A stretch of 64,000 nt of DNA, taken from contig NZ_JALKBG010000008.1 of the NCBI RefSeq assembly GCF_023016155.1, positions 64,501 to 128,500 on the forward strand, written 5' to 3'. This document shows, piece after piece, positions 53,933 to 63,090 of the stretch (position 1 is the first letter of the stretch; each line of letters starts with the position of its first letter). The notes beneath the pieces were generated by a model, which was given only the letters and a program-made list of their open reading frames with translations, had not been told where the DNA came from and searched no databases. A program made the position numbers and the translations under genes. The DNA comes from Aliiroseovarius sp. F20344. Lineage in GTDB: Bacteria; Pseudomonadota; Alphaproteobacteria; Rhodobacterales; Rhodobacteraceae.

Positions 53933-54058
53933 GCTGGCCTCCTTGATTGCCGTCGATCACCGTAGGCGCCGAATTTCGCGGGTTCAATGCCTTTCTGACG
54001 GTTCCCTTGAGGCACAGCTTGTCCTATGGTCGGGCCGAACCAGAACGGAGGGCGCGCG

Positions 54059-55444
54059 ATGCTGGATGATCAACATTTGGATGACGTGCCTGAAGATGGC
54101 GACTATGAACTGGACAACCTGACTTTTGGCCCGGTTCGCCAGGCGATCGCGGCAGATGACGCGGAAGCGCTTCATGCATTGCTCGAGCCGCTGCACGCTG
54201 CAGACATCGCCGACCTTGTCGAACAATTGCCCAAAGAAGAGCGGGACGGTTTCGTCCGTCTTTACGGCACAGAGTTTGACGGCGAAGTTCTGTCTGAACT
54301 GGAAGAAGGGCTACGCGAAGAGGTCGTTCAGGCAATGGCGCCTGACGTGCTTGCCGAGGCTGTCCGCGAGCTGGAAACGGATGACGTTGTCGACCTGATC
54401 GAGGATCTTGACGACCCTCAGGCCGAAGCCGTTTTGGACGCTCTGGATGATGACGACCGGGTGGTTGTTGAGCAGTCGCTATCTTATCCGGAAGAAAGTG
54501 CTGGCCGCTTAATGCAGCGTGAGCTGGTGGTGGCTCCGGATCATTGGAACGTAGGTCAAACCATTGATTTTCTGCGTGCTCAGGATGATCTGCCGGAACA
54601 GTTTTATCATGTGATCCTTGTTGATCCGCGCATGCGGCCTACAGGGTATGTCACGCTTGGTCGACTTATGGGCAGTGCACGCGAAGTTCCCATGACGGAC
54701 ATCACCGAAGATAGCTTTCGCAAGATCCCCGTCATGCAGGACGAGGGCGAGGTAGCGTATGCCTTTAACCAATACCACCTGATCTCTGCCCCCGTTGTGG
54801 ACGCAGATGAGCGGCTTGTTGGTGTGATCACCATCGACGACGCTATGGCGATCTTGGATGAAGAGCACGAAGAAGACATCCTGCGTCTTGCGGGTGTGGC
54901 GGAAGAAAGCTCTCTGTCAGATAAGATCGTCGACACCACCAAACGCCGCTTTCCATGGTTGGCGGTGAACCTTGTGACCTCGATCTTAGCATCGCTTGTG
55001 ATTGCTCAGTTCGACGAGGTGATTGCGCAGTTTGTCGCCTTGGCTGTCTTAATGCCGATTGTGGCCTCGATGGGCGGCAACGCCGGCACGCAGTCCCTAA
55101 CGGTTGCGGTGCGTGCCATCGCAACAAAAGACCTTACATCCGCAAACCTTTGGCGGGTTATCCGGCGCGAAGCGGCCGTTGGCTTGGTCAATGGGATCAT
55201 ATTTGCGGTGGTTATGGGGATAGTCGGCGTGATCTGGTTTGGAACACCTTTGCTTGGTGTCGTGATCGGCGTCGCCATGGTCGTGAACCTTGTGATCGCA
55301 GGGCTTGCGGGTGTTATCATTCCGGTCGTATTGGACCGTATGGATATCGATCCCGCGCTGGCCTCTGGGGCTTTTGTGACCACGGTGACGGATGTCGTGG
55401 GGTTCTTTGCGTTCCTTGGCCTTGCGGCTGTGATGCTGATCTGA
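54059..55444 (+). CDS. mgtE: Magnesium transporter MgtE
   Basis: 461-residue Mg2+ channel/transporter. Order: N-terminal MgtE domain (about 25-130, helical, with ELETDDVVDLIEDLDDPQAEAVLDAL), a pair of CBS domains (about 135-270, including PVVDADERLVGVITIDDAMAI), and five C-terminal helices with the pore motif MGGNAGTQSLTVAVRAIA and VTDVVGFFAFLGLAAVML. Length and order are complete. The ATG at 54059 has GGAGGG upstream; an in-frame earlier start adds 11 residues. No Mg-sensing riboswitch (M-box) is visible in the 126-base upstream gap. Confidence 0.95.
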   Translation: MLDDQHLDDVPEDGDYELDNLTFGPVRQAIAADDAEALHALLEPLHAADIADLVEQLPKEERDGFVRLYGTEFDGEVLSELEEGLREEVVQAMAPDVLAEAVRELETDDVVDLIEDLDDPQAEAVLDALDDDDRVVVEQSLSYPEESAGRLMQRELVVAPDHWNVGQTIDFLRAQDDLPEQFYHVILVDPRMRPTGYVTLGRLMGSAREVPMTDITEDSFRKIPVMQDEGEVAYAFNQYHLISAPVVDADERLVGVITIDDAMAILDEEHEEDILRLAGVAEESSLSDKIVDTTKRRFPWLAVNLVTSILASLVIAQFDEVIAQFVALAVLMPIVASMGGNAGTQSLTVAVRAIATKDLTSANLWRVIRREAAVGLVNGIIFAVVMGIVGVIWFGTPLLGVVIGVAMVVNLVIAGLAGVIIPVVLDRMDIDPALASGAFVTTVTDVVGFFAFLGLAAVMLI

Positions 55445-55466
55445 CAACCCCAACGGGACCCAAGCC

Positions 55467-56027
55467 ATGACCGATCTGACTGCTGTGAAAGCGGATGCCC
55501 GAAAAGCTGCGTTTGCCCGCCGTAAAGAAGCACATTGCGAAGCGCGTTCTGCGTTGGGAGTGGCGCATCTGATCTCGGTCTTGAGCGAGCATAAAGGCAA
55601 GCCGATTTCCGGGTACATGCCAATCCGGACCGAGATCAATCCGCTGCCCGCAATGGCAGCAATGGCCGCGTGGTCAACCATCGGCGTCCCCTATATTCAA
55701 GGCGAGGATCAACCGTTGAAATTCGCAAACTGGCGTCCCGACAGTGACATGGTGAATGGGCCTTTTGGGGCGCAAATTCCAGCATCACTCGAATTCATCA
55801 CGCCAGAAGTTGTAGTCGTCCCTTTGGTGGCTTTTGACAGCAAAGGTGGACGATTGGGCTATGGCGGCGGTTTCTATGATCGAACCCTAGAGGGTCTTCG
55901 CGCAGAACGTCCAACACTTGCCATCGGCTATGCCTATACAGCGCAGCAGGCAGACAATTTGCCACTGGAATCAACCGATCAACCTTTGGACGCCATCGTG
56001 ACGGACGAAGGTGTCATTTGGTTCTAA
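55467..56027 (+). CDS. 5-formyltetrahydrofolate cyclo-ligase
   Basis: 186-residue ATP-dependent enzyme converting 5-formyl-THF to 5,10-methenyl-THF. The basic ATP-binding opening (KADARKAAFARRKEAH) and the signature VPLVAFDSKGGRLGYGGGFYDRTL (about residues 118-141) are present. In some bacteria the 6S RNA gene lies next to it, but there is no room here: it starts 22 bases after mgtE and a terminator follows. Likely read in the same transcript as mgtE. Confidence 0.93.
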   Translation: MTDLTAVKADARKAAFARRKEAHCEARSALGVAHLISVLSEHKGKPISGYMPIRTEINPLPAMAAMAAWSTIGVPYIQGEDQPLKFANWRPDSDMVNGPFGAQIPASLEFITPEVVVVPLVAFDSKGGRLGYGGGFYDRTLEGLRAERPTLAIGYAYTAQQADNLPLESTDQPLDAIVTDEGVIWF

Positions 56028-56035
56028 ATCGCTTT

Positions 56036-56075
56036 AAATGGGCCCCTCTGTGAAGACGGACCCATTTCTGTTTCG
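56036..56075 (+). terminator. Intrinsic terminator after the 5-FTHF cyclo-ligase gene
   Basis: AAATGGG and CCCATTT form a 7-bp perfect outer stem, extended inward by CC/GG across a bulge, followed by CTGTTT. Symmetric, so it may also serve the convergent PepSY gene. Confidence 0.65.
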
Positions 56076-56088
56076 GAAAACCGTTGTG

Positions 56089-57405
56089 TTACTCAGCCGG
56101 TTGCACGCCGTCGCTGCGAAACCAACCCATGCGGCGGAACAAAAGCCAATCCAGAAGCAACGCGAAAAGCAGGCTGGCCCCCATAAGCGGTAAAAGCAGC
56201 ATCAGCACAATTACTGTCGCGCCCATGCCCCAGCCCAAGTTAGTCTCGGGTGCGCGCGGCACACCAAGCTCTCCCGCCGGGCGGCGTTTCCACCATGCGA
56301 CAAAGCCGGATACAGACAGCACAACGCCAAGCAGTGCCGCAAGCGTGTTCAGCGCAAGGTTCAGTGGACCGAACAATTCACCCTGATGCAGGCTAATGCC
56401 ATAAGACACGGTCTTTGCGATGACCGGATTCTCACTGAATTCGATGCGCTTTAGGACATCGCCGGAATACTGATCAACCAGAATTTCTGTTTGCTCGGAC
56501 CGATTGCGGGAACCAGACCGCATCCAATAAGCTGCGTCTGCTTTGCGTGGCGGTTTCACCTCGATGGGAGAGACAAGCCCTTGTTCCCATCCCATTGCGA
56601 CGATTTGTTCAATGGGCAAGGTGTCGCCGTTATCAGTTGCTGATTTCGGTTTGCGACCGCCGAACCGCAGCGAAACCGATTCCTGCCCAGTTTGCTTTTG
56701 CACATAGCTCAAACCGCCGCCCCAGACATCGGTCCATGGCAGGCCCGAGATCAGAAGCGGGGTTATCAGAACAGCCGCCAACATGCCGGTGAACATATGC
56801 GTCTCGCGCCACCAAGCACGGCCTGGTGAACGCGGCAGAGAAACTGCGTCACGCAAGCTGCGCTTGCCACGCGGCCACCATAGAACAACGCCCGTGATCA
56901 TCATAACGATGGCCCAATGAGCAGCCAGTTCAACGAACTTGGTGCCAAACGCACCACCCAAAAGCTCTCCGTGAAACTTTTTGACCATGCGCATGATCAG
57001 CCGGTCCCGCGGGACAGAGGCCAAAACTTCGCCTGAATAGGGGTCCACCCAGGCGACAGAACGGATGTTTTCGCCGTCGTTGTATTCAATCGTGGTGGAT
57101 CGGGTTGGATCATCACGCACCGTCACCATGCGAAGGCGTTTCATGCCTCGGGCTTGCGTTAGGGCGTCGATTTGCTGGGCGTAGGTCAAAGGTGTTCCTG
57201 TGATCTCGACATGCAGCCTATCGGCATAGAGCCAGCCTTCGATTTGAGGTTTGTAAAGGTAGATCCCGCCCGAGATTGAAAGGATCAGCATGAAGGGCAG
57301 AACGTAAAGTGCCGCCAGAAAATGCCATTTCCATACCAGTCGATAGAATGCGCCACCTTGCACAGGTGCGCGCGCAGCCGTAGCCGCGGTCGTGTCAGTT
57401 GTCAT
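56089..57405 (-). CDS. PepSY-associated transmembrane protein (PiuB-like)
   Basis: 438-residue membrane protein of the PepSY_TM family, often near siderophore uptake genes. Four helices are visible at about residues 30-52, 160-182, 208-230 and 380-430 (two closely spaced), with periplasmic PepSY segments between (ITYAQQIDALTQARGMKRL and LPIEQIVAMGWEQGL). Histidines in the first and third helices (WHFLAALYVLPF, HWAIVMMITGVVLWWPRG) may coordinate heme. Iron or flavin/heme transfer is the family idea. It follows a small exported protein on the same strand after 36 bases. No TonB receptor gene is present. Confidence 0.85.
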   Translation of the reverse strand: MTTDTTAATAARAPVQGGAFYRLVWKWHFLAALYVLPFMLILSISGGIYLYKPQIEGWLYADRLHVEITGTPLTYAQQIDALTQARGMKRLRMVTVRDDPTRSTTIEYNDGENIRSVAWVDPYSGEVLASVPRDRLIMRMVKKFHGELLGGAFGTKFVELAAHWAIVMMITGVVLWWPRGKRSLRDAVSLPRSPGRAWWRETHMFTGMLAAVLITPLLISGLPWTDVWGGGLSYVQKQTGQESVSLRFGGRKPKSATDNGDTLPIEQIVAMGWEQGLVSPIEVKPPRKADAAYWMRSGSRNRSEQTEILVDQYSGDVLKRIEFSENPVIAKTVSYGISLHQGELFGPLNLALNTLAALLGVVLSVSGFVAWWKRRPAGELGVPRAPETNLGWGMGATVIVLMLLLPLMGASLLFALLLDWLLFRRMGWFRSDGVQPAE

Positions 57406-57441
57406 TGGTTTTATCCTTGAAAGTCTGTTGTTTGAGTTGGT

Positions 57442-57807
57442 TCAGACAGTCAGGATTGGGGGTGCGCGGGCTGGTCGTTTGCGCATGTAAGGCGGATCGA
57501 CGTGTGAAGATATTTCACGCAAACCAGTGGTCAGAACATAGCTGCGCGCAAGGGCCTGCCAATGTGTATGCGGGGTCACAACAGTGATCAGGATGTTCCC
57601 CAGCACACAGGGCTCGGCTTCGTCACTTACCTCTTCAATAGGGTTGCCTTCAGCGTCAATGCGGATCGTTATAATGCCGTCGCCCGTACATAGAACCACG
57701 GTTTGAAGTTCGCCCAACACCAACATCTGCACGGCCGAACCAATCTTGGGCAAAACAACCCCAAGGCATAATGCAGCGGTCAGTAAGATGCGAGTGAAGC
57801 TCCTCAT
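57442..57807 (-). CDS. Small exported protein, DUF2946-like
   Basis: 121-residue protein with a signal peptide (residues 1-25, ending GSA). The rest contains VLCTGDGIITIRIDAEGNPIEE and EAEPCVLG, a two-cysteine pattern that resembles the copper-linked DUF2946 family, followed by a basic tail. I am not certain of the family. It is 36 bases upstream of the PepSY membrane gene, so the pair form an operon, which points to metal or heme-related function. The start at 57807 has no clear ribosome-binding site. Confidence 0.6.
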   Translation of the reverse strand: MRSFTRILLTAALCLGVVLPKIGSAVQMLVLGELQTVVLCTGDGIITIRIDAEGNPIEEVSDEAEPCVLGNILITVVTPHTHWQALARSYVLTTGLREISSHVDPPYMRKRPARAPPILTV

Positions 57808-57906
57808 AATGATGAGCTACCGCAGGTGACAAAAAAGCTCCAGATTTTTGTTGGGATGTTTACCCGCCCTTGCCCTTTTGCGTTCATGCCAATAGGGCTA
57901 ACTGCC

Positions 57907-58731
57907 ATGAAAATACTCTTTCTTGGTGATATCATGGGGCGTGCCGGACGGCGCGCAGTGGCGGAACGGTTGAAGGGGCTTCGCGAAGACTGGAAGCTCG
58001 ATTTCGTCGTGGCCAATGGTGAGAACGCAACCAGTGGGCATGGTTTGAACGCAAACCATGCCAAGGGGCTTTTGGATGCTGGCGTGGACGTCATCACGCT
58101 TGGCGATCATGCCTTTGATCAGCGCGATATGCTGACCCATTGCGAACAGGAAAAGCGTATTATCCGCCCGTTGAACTTCGCCAAGGAATGCCCCGGCGTG
58201 GGCGCGCGTGTGTTCGCGGATGCGCGCGGACGAAAAGTCCTTGTCACGCAAGTTCTGGGGCAGGTTTTCATGAAGCGCGCCTTTGATGATCCGTTTTCGG
58301 CGGTCGACATTGTGTTGAAGCGATACACGCTGGGCGGGGCTGTGCAGGCGTCGTTGGTTGATGTGCATTGCGAGGCGACGTCCGAGAAAATGGCGATCGG
58401 GCATTGGTGTGATGGACGCGCGAGCGTGGTTGTTGGAACCCACACTCATGTGCCGACCGGGGATGCGCAGATCCTTCCCAAGGGAACGGCTTACCTGACG
58501 GATGCTGGCATGTGCGGAGACTACAACAGCGTGATTGGCATGCAAAAAGAAGAGCCGATGCGCCGTTTCGTAACCGGGATGGCCAAAGGCCGTTTCACGC
58601 CCGCCGAAGGGGAAGCCACATTGTCCGGTCTGTATATCGAAACGGATGATCGCACTGGCAAAGCAACTCGGGTGCAAATGGTGCGCAACGGGGGCCGTTT
58701 GGCGCAAGTTTCTCCTGTGGATGCAAGCTAA
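57907..58731 (+). CDS. YmdB-like metallophosphoesterase (TIGR00282 family)
   Basis: 274-residue binuclear metal phosphodiesterase. Conserved ligand segments are FLGDIMGRAGRRAV (residues 5-18), VVANGENATSGHGL (about 36-49), ITLGDHAFDQ (about 66-75) and VGTHTHVPTGDAQIL with GTAYLTDAGMCGDYNSVIG. Bacillus YmdB cleaves 2',3'-cAMP and affects RNA stability; the alpha homologue is uncharacterised. Start 57907 (MKILFLGD) is taken because the longer frame from 57826 has an implausible N-terminus. It is divergent from the DUF2946-like gene. Confidence 0.9.
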   Translation: MKILFLGDIMGRAGRRAVAERLKGLREDWKLDFVVANGENATSGHGLNANHAKGLLDAGVDVITLGDHAFDQRDMLTHCEQEKRIIRPLNFAKECPGVGARVFADARGRKVLVTQVLGQVFMKRAFDDPFSAVDIVLKRYTLGGAVQASLVDVHCEATSEKMAIGHWCDGRASVVVGTHTHVPTGDAQILPKGTAYLTDAGMCGDYNSVIGMQKEEPMRRFVTGMAKGRFTPAEGEATLSGLYIETDDRTGKATRVQMVRNGGRLAQVSPVDAS

Positions 58732-58827
58732 GTCCTACAACGCTTTCCGATCGCGCGACAAAAGTGCGCTTGCTCATACCCCCTGCGCAGGGCAAAACTA
58801 AACCAAGCGATTAAACGGGGACTGTGC

Positions 58828-60606
58828 ATGGGTTTATTCGAGTTCAGCGCCACAACGCAGGCGGTGATTGCCCTTCTGACCGTCGGAGGGATGTTTGTCC
58901 TTTTCCTGCGGGAAAGCTTCCCTACCGAAGTTGTTGCCATTGGCGGCGTGTCCATCATGCTGATTATGGGAATTCTCGACTATGAAAGTGCACTGGAAGT
59001 GCTTTCCAATCCCGCCCCGTGGACCATCGCTGCGATGTTCATTGTCATGGGCGCCTTGGTGCGGACAGGCGCGCTTCAATGGTTCACACAGATCGCAGAA
59101 AAGAAGGCCGAGCACAGCCCGATGTTGGCATTGGCTGCGTTGATGGGCTTTGTGGTGGTGTCCTCTGCGGTGGTGTCGAATACGCCGGTGGTGGTCGTCA
59201 TGATCCCGGTGTTTATTCAGCTTGCAAAGAAAATCGGCAAATCAGCATCGAAGCTGCTTATCCCGCTCAGCTATGGCGCAATTCTCGGCGGCACGCTGAC
59301 CCTGATTGGGACGTCCACCAACCTTCTGGTGGATGGTGTTGCGCGTGAAGGCGGGCTTGAGCCTTTCACGATTTTCGAAGTCACCCCGCTTGGCATCGCA
59401 TTGGTGGCTTGGGGCATGTTCTATCTTCGCTTCATTGCACCCAAGATCCTGCCTGACCGCGACAGCATGGCAACGCTTCTGACAGACAGATCCCGCAAGA
59501 AGTTTTTCACCGAGGCTGTGATCCCGCCGGAATCAAACCTGGTTGGGCGCGAGGTCAACGGCGTTCAGCTGTTCAAGCGCGAAGGCGTGCGGCTGGTTGA
59601 CGTTATTCGTGGTGATGCGTCGCTACGGCGGGACATGGCCGGCGTCACGCTGCAAGTCGGTGACCGTGTTGTGCTTCGGACAGCGATGACGGAACTGCTT
59701 AGCCTGCAACGCGATAAAAGCTTGAAGCGCGTGGATCAGGTCTCTGCCGTCGAAACCACCACGGTCGAGGTTCTGATCTCGCCCGGCTGTAAGATGGTTG
59801 GCAAGCAGCTGGGTAAGATGCGCTTGCGTCGTCGGTACGGTGTGTATCCGCTCGCGGTGCATCGGAAGAACCAGAATATCGGACGTCAGTTGGATGAGCT
59901 CGTGGTGCGCGTCGGCGATACGCTGCTGCTGGAGGGCGCGCCGGAAGACATTCAACGGCTGGCGCAGGACATGGATCTAGTGGATGTGTCGGCGCCGTCC
60001 GATCGCGAATATCGACGTGGTCACGCCCCGATTGCGGTGGCAGCACTTTTTGGATTGGTGGCCCTTGCAGGATTCGGCGTGGCCCCGATTTTCCTGTTGG
60101 CTGTACTGGCCGTAGCGGTTGTCCTTTTGACCCGCTGTATCGACGCGGACGAAGCGTTCGGGGCCGTAGATGGGCGGTTGCTTGTGTTGATCTTCTCGAT
60201 GCTCGGCATCGGGGCGGCGTTGGAAAGCTCAGGCGCGGTTGCACTGATCGCTGAGGGCATCGCGCCCGTTCTAGGAAAGCTTCCCCCGTTCCTGATCGTT
60301 TGGGCGATCTACCTTCTGACATCAGTCTTGACCGAGCTTGTGTCCAACAACGCGGTCGCCGTGGTGGTCACGCCAATCGCCATTGGTCTGGCCCACGCGC
60401 TGGGGCTTGACCCGCGACCCTTGGTGGTTGCGGTGATGGTGGCCGCTTCGGCCAGTTTCGCAACGCCTATCGGCTATCAGACAAACACGCTGGTTTATGG
60501 TCCCGGGGGCTACAAGTTCTCGGACTTCTTGAAGGTCGGCATCCCGCTGAACCTGACTGTCGGCATTCTGGCGTCGATCCTGATCCCGTTTATCTGGCCA
60601 CTTTAG
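58828..60606 (+). CDS. SLC13 family permease with TrkA-C domains (first of a pair)
   Basis: 592-residue anion/cation symporter-like protein: about eleven helices with two cytoplasmic RCK/TrkA-C domains in the middle (about 200-395; EVNGVQLFKREGVRLVDVIRGDA and KMVGKQLGKMRLRRRYGV). Conserved helix-loop TLIGTSTNLLVDG and VSNNAVAVVVTPIAI are the SLC13 substrate-site regions. Substrate is not predictable (sulfate, carboxylates or phosphate). A 12-base palindrome CCCTGCGCAGGG lies upstream at 58781-58792. It is tail-to-tail with a paralogue ending 6 bases away. Confidence 0.9.
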   Translation: MGLFEFSATTQAVIALLTVGGMFVLFLRESFPTEVVAIGGVSIMLIMGILDYESALEVLSNPAPWTIAAMFIVMGALVRTGALQWFTQIAEKKAEHSPMLALAALMGFVVVSSAVVSNTPVVVVMIPVFIQLAKKIGKSASKLLIPLSYGAILGGTLTLIGTSTNLLVDGVAREGGLEPFTIFEVTPLGIALVAWGMFYLRFIAPKILPDRDSMATLLTDRSRKKFFTEAVIPPESNLVGREVNGVQLFKREGVRLVDVIRGDASLRRDMAGVTLQVGDRVVLRTAMTELLSLQRDKSLKRVDQVSAVETTTVEVLISPGCKMVGKQLGKMRLRRRYGVYPLAVHRKNQNIGRQLDELVVRVGDTLLLEGAPEDIQRLAQDMDLVDVSAPSDREYRRGHAPIAVAALFGLVALAGFGVAPIFLLAVLAVAVVLLTRCIDADEAFGAVDGRLLVLIFSMLGIGAALESSGAVALIAEGIAPVLGKLPPFLIVWAIYLLTSVLTELVSNNAVAVVVTPIAIGLAHALGLDPRPLVVAVMVAASASFATPIGYQTNTLVYGPGGYKFSDFLKVGIPLNLTVGILASILIPFIWPL

Positions 60607-60626
60607 TCCCGGCTATAGCGGCCAGA
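60593..60626. terminator. Inverted repeat at the tail-to-tail SLC13 junction
   Basis: TCTGGCC (60593-60599) and GGCCAGA (60620-60626) are the C-terminal codons of the two convergent SLC13 genes. They form a 7-bp stem over both stop codons. This could act as a weak bidirectional terminator, though no T-tract is present. Confidence 0.35.
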
Positions 60627-62394
60627 ACACCAAGATTGCTGGGATTGAGACGACAACGACCAAGATCTCGAGCGGCAAGCCCATGCGCCAGTAATCGCCA
60701 AAGCGATAGCCACCAGGGCCAAGGATCAGCGTGTTGTTCTTATGCCCGATGGGCGTCAGGAACGCACAGGACGCGGCGATTGCGACGGCCATCAGGAAAG
60801 GGTCAGGGTTCTTGCCCAAGGCATGCGCCATCTGAATGCCCACGGGGGCAGCAACGATGGTTGTTGCCGTGTTGTTCAGAACGTCCGACAAGGTCATGGT
60901 GACCACCATCAAAACCGTCAACACGGCCCAAGCGGGTAATCCTTCGGTCCAACCGACCAAGGCCCCCGCGATCAGCTCGGTCCCGCCAGAGCTTTCCAAC
61001 GCGGCACCCAGCGGTATCATGGACCCCAAAAGCACCACGACGGGCCATTCGATATGGGTGTAAAGCTCTGATAGGGGTACGATCTTGGCCAAGACATAGC
61101 CGACCACAACCAACCCCAACGCCACAGGCAAATACACCAACCCAAAGCTTGCCGCCGCGACAGCCACAGCAAAAAGGCCAATGGCCAGCCAGACCTTTTC
61201 GTCGCGGGTGACGGTCAAGCCGCGCTCAGCCAAAGGCAAGCAACCCAACCACTCGGTCACGTCTGCCTCGTTGCCCTGCGGCACAAGCAGAAGCAGGATG
61301 TCGCCTGGTTGCACTTCGGTCTTGCGCACCTGTTGGGCGATTTTCTTACCTGCCCGTGAAATGCCCATCAGGACCGAGCGTTGTCGCCAGTTCAACCCGA
61401 TGGCCTGCGCGGTTTTACCGGCAATCCGGGCGTTCTCGGGCACGACGACTTCGATTTTTGATAGGCCGTCGCCCTCGGCTTTCAGTTTTTCTTCACGGGT
61501 TCCTTCGGCAAAGGCCAACCCGGTTGCAGCGCGAAATTCGTCCAGCGCTTCGGGTGTTGCCTCTAATACCAGGGCGTCCCCCTCAACCAGTTTGGTGCCG
61601 CGTTGGGTGCCGTATCTCCGCGCGCCATTCCGGACGAGGCCAAGAATGGCTACATCGTTTTTCTCAGCCGTCTCCAGCAGTTCTTTCACGCGCTTGCCGA
61701 TGTGTTTTGAGCCTTCAGGCACGGTTAGCTCTGCAACATATTGGCCGAACTCATCCATGGGGTTGGACCCGTTTTTGCCTGCATCTGGCTGCGGGATCAG
61801 GCGCCAACCGATCAACGCCACGAAGATCAAACCTGCGATGGCGGTCACGCCCCCAACAGGTGCAAAATCAAACATCTTGAAAGGTTCGCCCAAGGAATCT
61901 TCGCGGATGGCGGCGATGATGATATTGGGGGGCGTGCCGATCAGTGTGACCATGCCGCCAAGAATGGTGGCAAAGGACAATGGCATAAGACTTAGCCCCA
62001 CAGGACGCGCCGCTTTACGGGCGGTTTGAATGTCTACGGGCATCAACAACGCCAGCGCAGCCACGTTGTTCATGAAGGCAGATAGGACACCACCAATGGC
62101 CCCCATCAGTGCGATGTGCGACCCAAGGGATCGCGATGCATCGACAAGGGTTCGGGTGATCAAGAACACGGCGCCTGACCGGACCAAACCAGCCGAAACG
62201 ACCAGCACCAGCGCCACGACCAGCGTGGCTGGGTGCCCGAAGCCAGAAAAGGCCTCTTTTATGGGCACAACGCCCAGTACCACCCCCAACATAAGGGCAG
62301 AAAAGGCAACGATGTCATAGCGGAAGCGGCCCCAAAGAAGCAGCCCAAAAACCGCACCGAAAAGCGAAAAAAGAATGATTTGATCTGTCGTCAT
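60613..62394 (-). CDS. SLC13 family permease with TrkA-C domains (second of the pair)
   Basis: 593-residue paralogue of the neighbouring transporter with the same layout: helices before and after two TrkA-C/RCK domains (about 207-390; GKRVKELLETAEKNDVAILGLVRNG and NARIAGKTAQAIGLNWRQRSVLMGISRAG). Key segments are TLIGTPPNIIIAA and VLNNTATTIVAAPVGI. It lacks an obvious sodium-binding difference from its twin. The start at 62394 (MTTDQIILF) is taken over TTG 62400. Both proteins end in WPL. The pair probably arose from an old duplication followed by inversion. Confidence 0.9.
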   Translation of the reverse strand: MTTDQIILFSLFGAVFGLLLWGRFRYDIVAFSALMLGVVLGVVPIKEAFSGFGHPATLVVALVLVVSAGLVRSGAVFLITRTLVDASRSLGSHIALMGAIGGVLSAFMNNVAALALLMPVDIQTARKAARPVGLSLMPLSFATILGGMVTLIGTPPNIIIAAIREDSLGEPFKMFDFAPVGGVTAIAGLIFVALIGWRLIPQPDAGKNGSNPMDEFGQYVAELTVPEGSKHIGKRVKELLETAEKNDVAILGLVRNGARRYGTQRGTKLVEGDALVLEATPEALDEFRAATGLAFAEGTREEKLKAEGDGLSKIEVVVPENARIAGKTAQAIGLNWRQRSVLMGISRAGKKIAQQVRKTEVQPGDILLLLVPQGNEADVTEWLGCLPLAERGLTVTRDEKVWLAIGLFAVAVAAASFGLVYLPVALGLVVVGYVLAKIVPLSELYTHIEWPVVVLLGSMIPLGAALESSGGTELIAGALVGWTEGLPAWAVLTVLMVVTMTLSDVLNNTATTIVAAPVGIQMAHALGKNPDPFLMAVAIAASCAFLTPIGHKNNTLILGPGGYRFGDYWRMGLPLEILVVVVSIPAILVFWPL

Positions 62395-62425
62395 ACCCAA
62401 GGCTTACCGCGAAGGGCAGGGCGCG

Positions 62426-63019
62426 TCACCCGTAGATTACGGGGAAAAGTGTGGCAATCAGCAGCAGAGCCATGGTGACGTTAAAGGCTTTAAGCCGCGT
62501 TGGGTTCGTAAGGATCACGCGGATTTTCTGACCTAGTACGGTCCATGTGGAGACGGATGGAAGGTTCACAGCTCCGAAAATTACGGCCACCAAAATCACA
62601 GCCCCCATATCGCGCGTTGGTGCGTAGACGCTGATCGCAGTCAGGGCCATCGCCCAAGCTTTTGGGTTTACCCATTGAAAAGCCGCCGCTTGCAAAAACG
62701 TCATCGGCGTTCCGCCAGCCTTGCCAGTTCCGGGTTCACTTGCGCGCGCAATTTTCCACGCTAGCCACAAAAGGTAGATCACACTTCCGGTTTTCAGGAT
62801 CGTGTAGCTGATGGGGTATAGGTCAAAGAGCTGCATAAGCCCGGCACCCACCAAAACCACCATGAACACAAATCCCCCGGCCACGCCCAGCATATGTGGG
62901 ATCGTGCGTTGGAAACCGAAATTCGCCCCCGAGGCCATAAGCATCAAGTTGTTCGGTCCCGGCGTGATGGACGACACAAAGGCGAATGCGACAAGCGCAA
63001 GAAGAAGATCATAAGACAT
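62426..63019 (-). CDS. LysE family amino-acid exporter
   Basis: 197-residue membrane transporter with the LysE/RhtB hallmark FAFVSSITPGPNNLMLMASG (residues 11-30) and about six helices. It likely exports an amino acid or homoserine lactone-like molecule. The start at 63019 (MSYDLLLAL) is much shorter than the open frame to 63577. It is divergent from an Lrp/AsnC-type regulator, the arrangement typical for a regulator that controls the exporter in response to its substrate. Confidence 0.92.
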   Translation of the reverse strand: MSYDLLLALVAFAFVSSITPGPNNLMLMASGANFGFQRTIPHMLGVAGGFVFMVVLVGAGLMQLFDLYPISYTILKTGSVIYLLWLAWKIARASEPGTGKAGGTPMTFLQAAAFQWVNPKAWAMALTAISVYAPTRDMGAVILVAVIFGAVNLPSVSTWTVLGQKIRVILTNPTRLKAFNVTMALLLIATLFPVIYG

Positions 63020-63051
63020 ATGAGGATTATTGCCGTATACGGGCGCTTTGT

Positions 63052-63090
63052 GATTGCAAAATTGTGTAATATCGCGCTTATTCTGCAATC
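63052..63090. promoter_or_regulatory. Inverted repeat in the Lrp/LysE intergenic region
   Basis: GATTGCA (63052-63058) and TGCAATC (63084-63090) are a perfect 7-bp inverted repeat, centres 32 bases apart (about three helical turns). The spacing suits a Lrp-type octamer contacting two sites. Confidence 0.4.

Noticed and set aside
53933-54058. Mg2+ riboswitch (M-box) or other leader before mgtE
   Set aside because: The 126-base gap shows no conserved M-box core or long helix; only an ordinary ribosome-binding site is visible.
55445-55466. 6S RNA next to the 5-FTHF cyclo-ligase gene
   Set aside because: The gap to mgtE is 22 bases and the downstream gap is occupied by a terminator; no 6S-like bulged hairpin fits.
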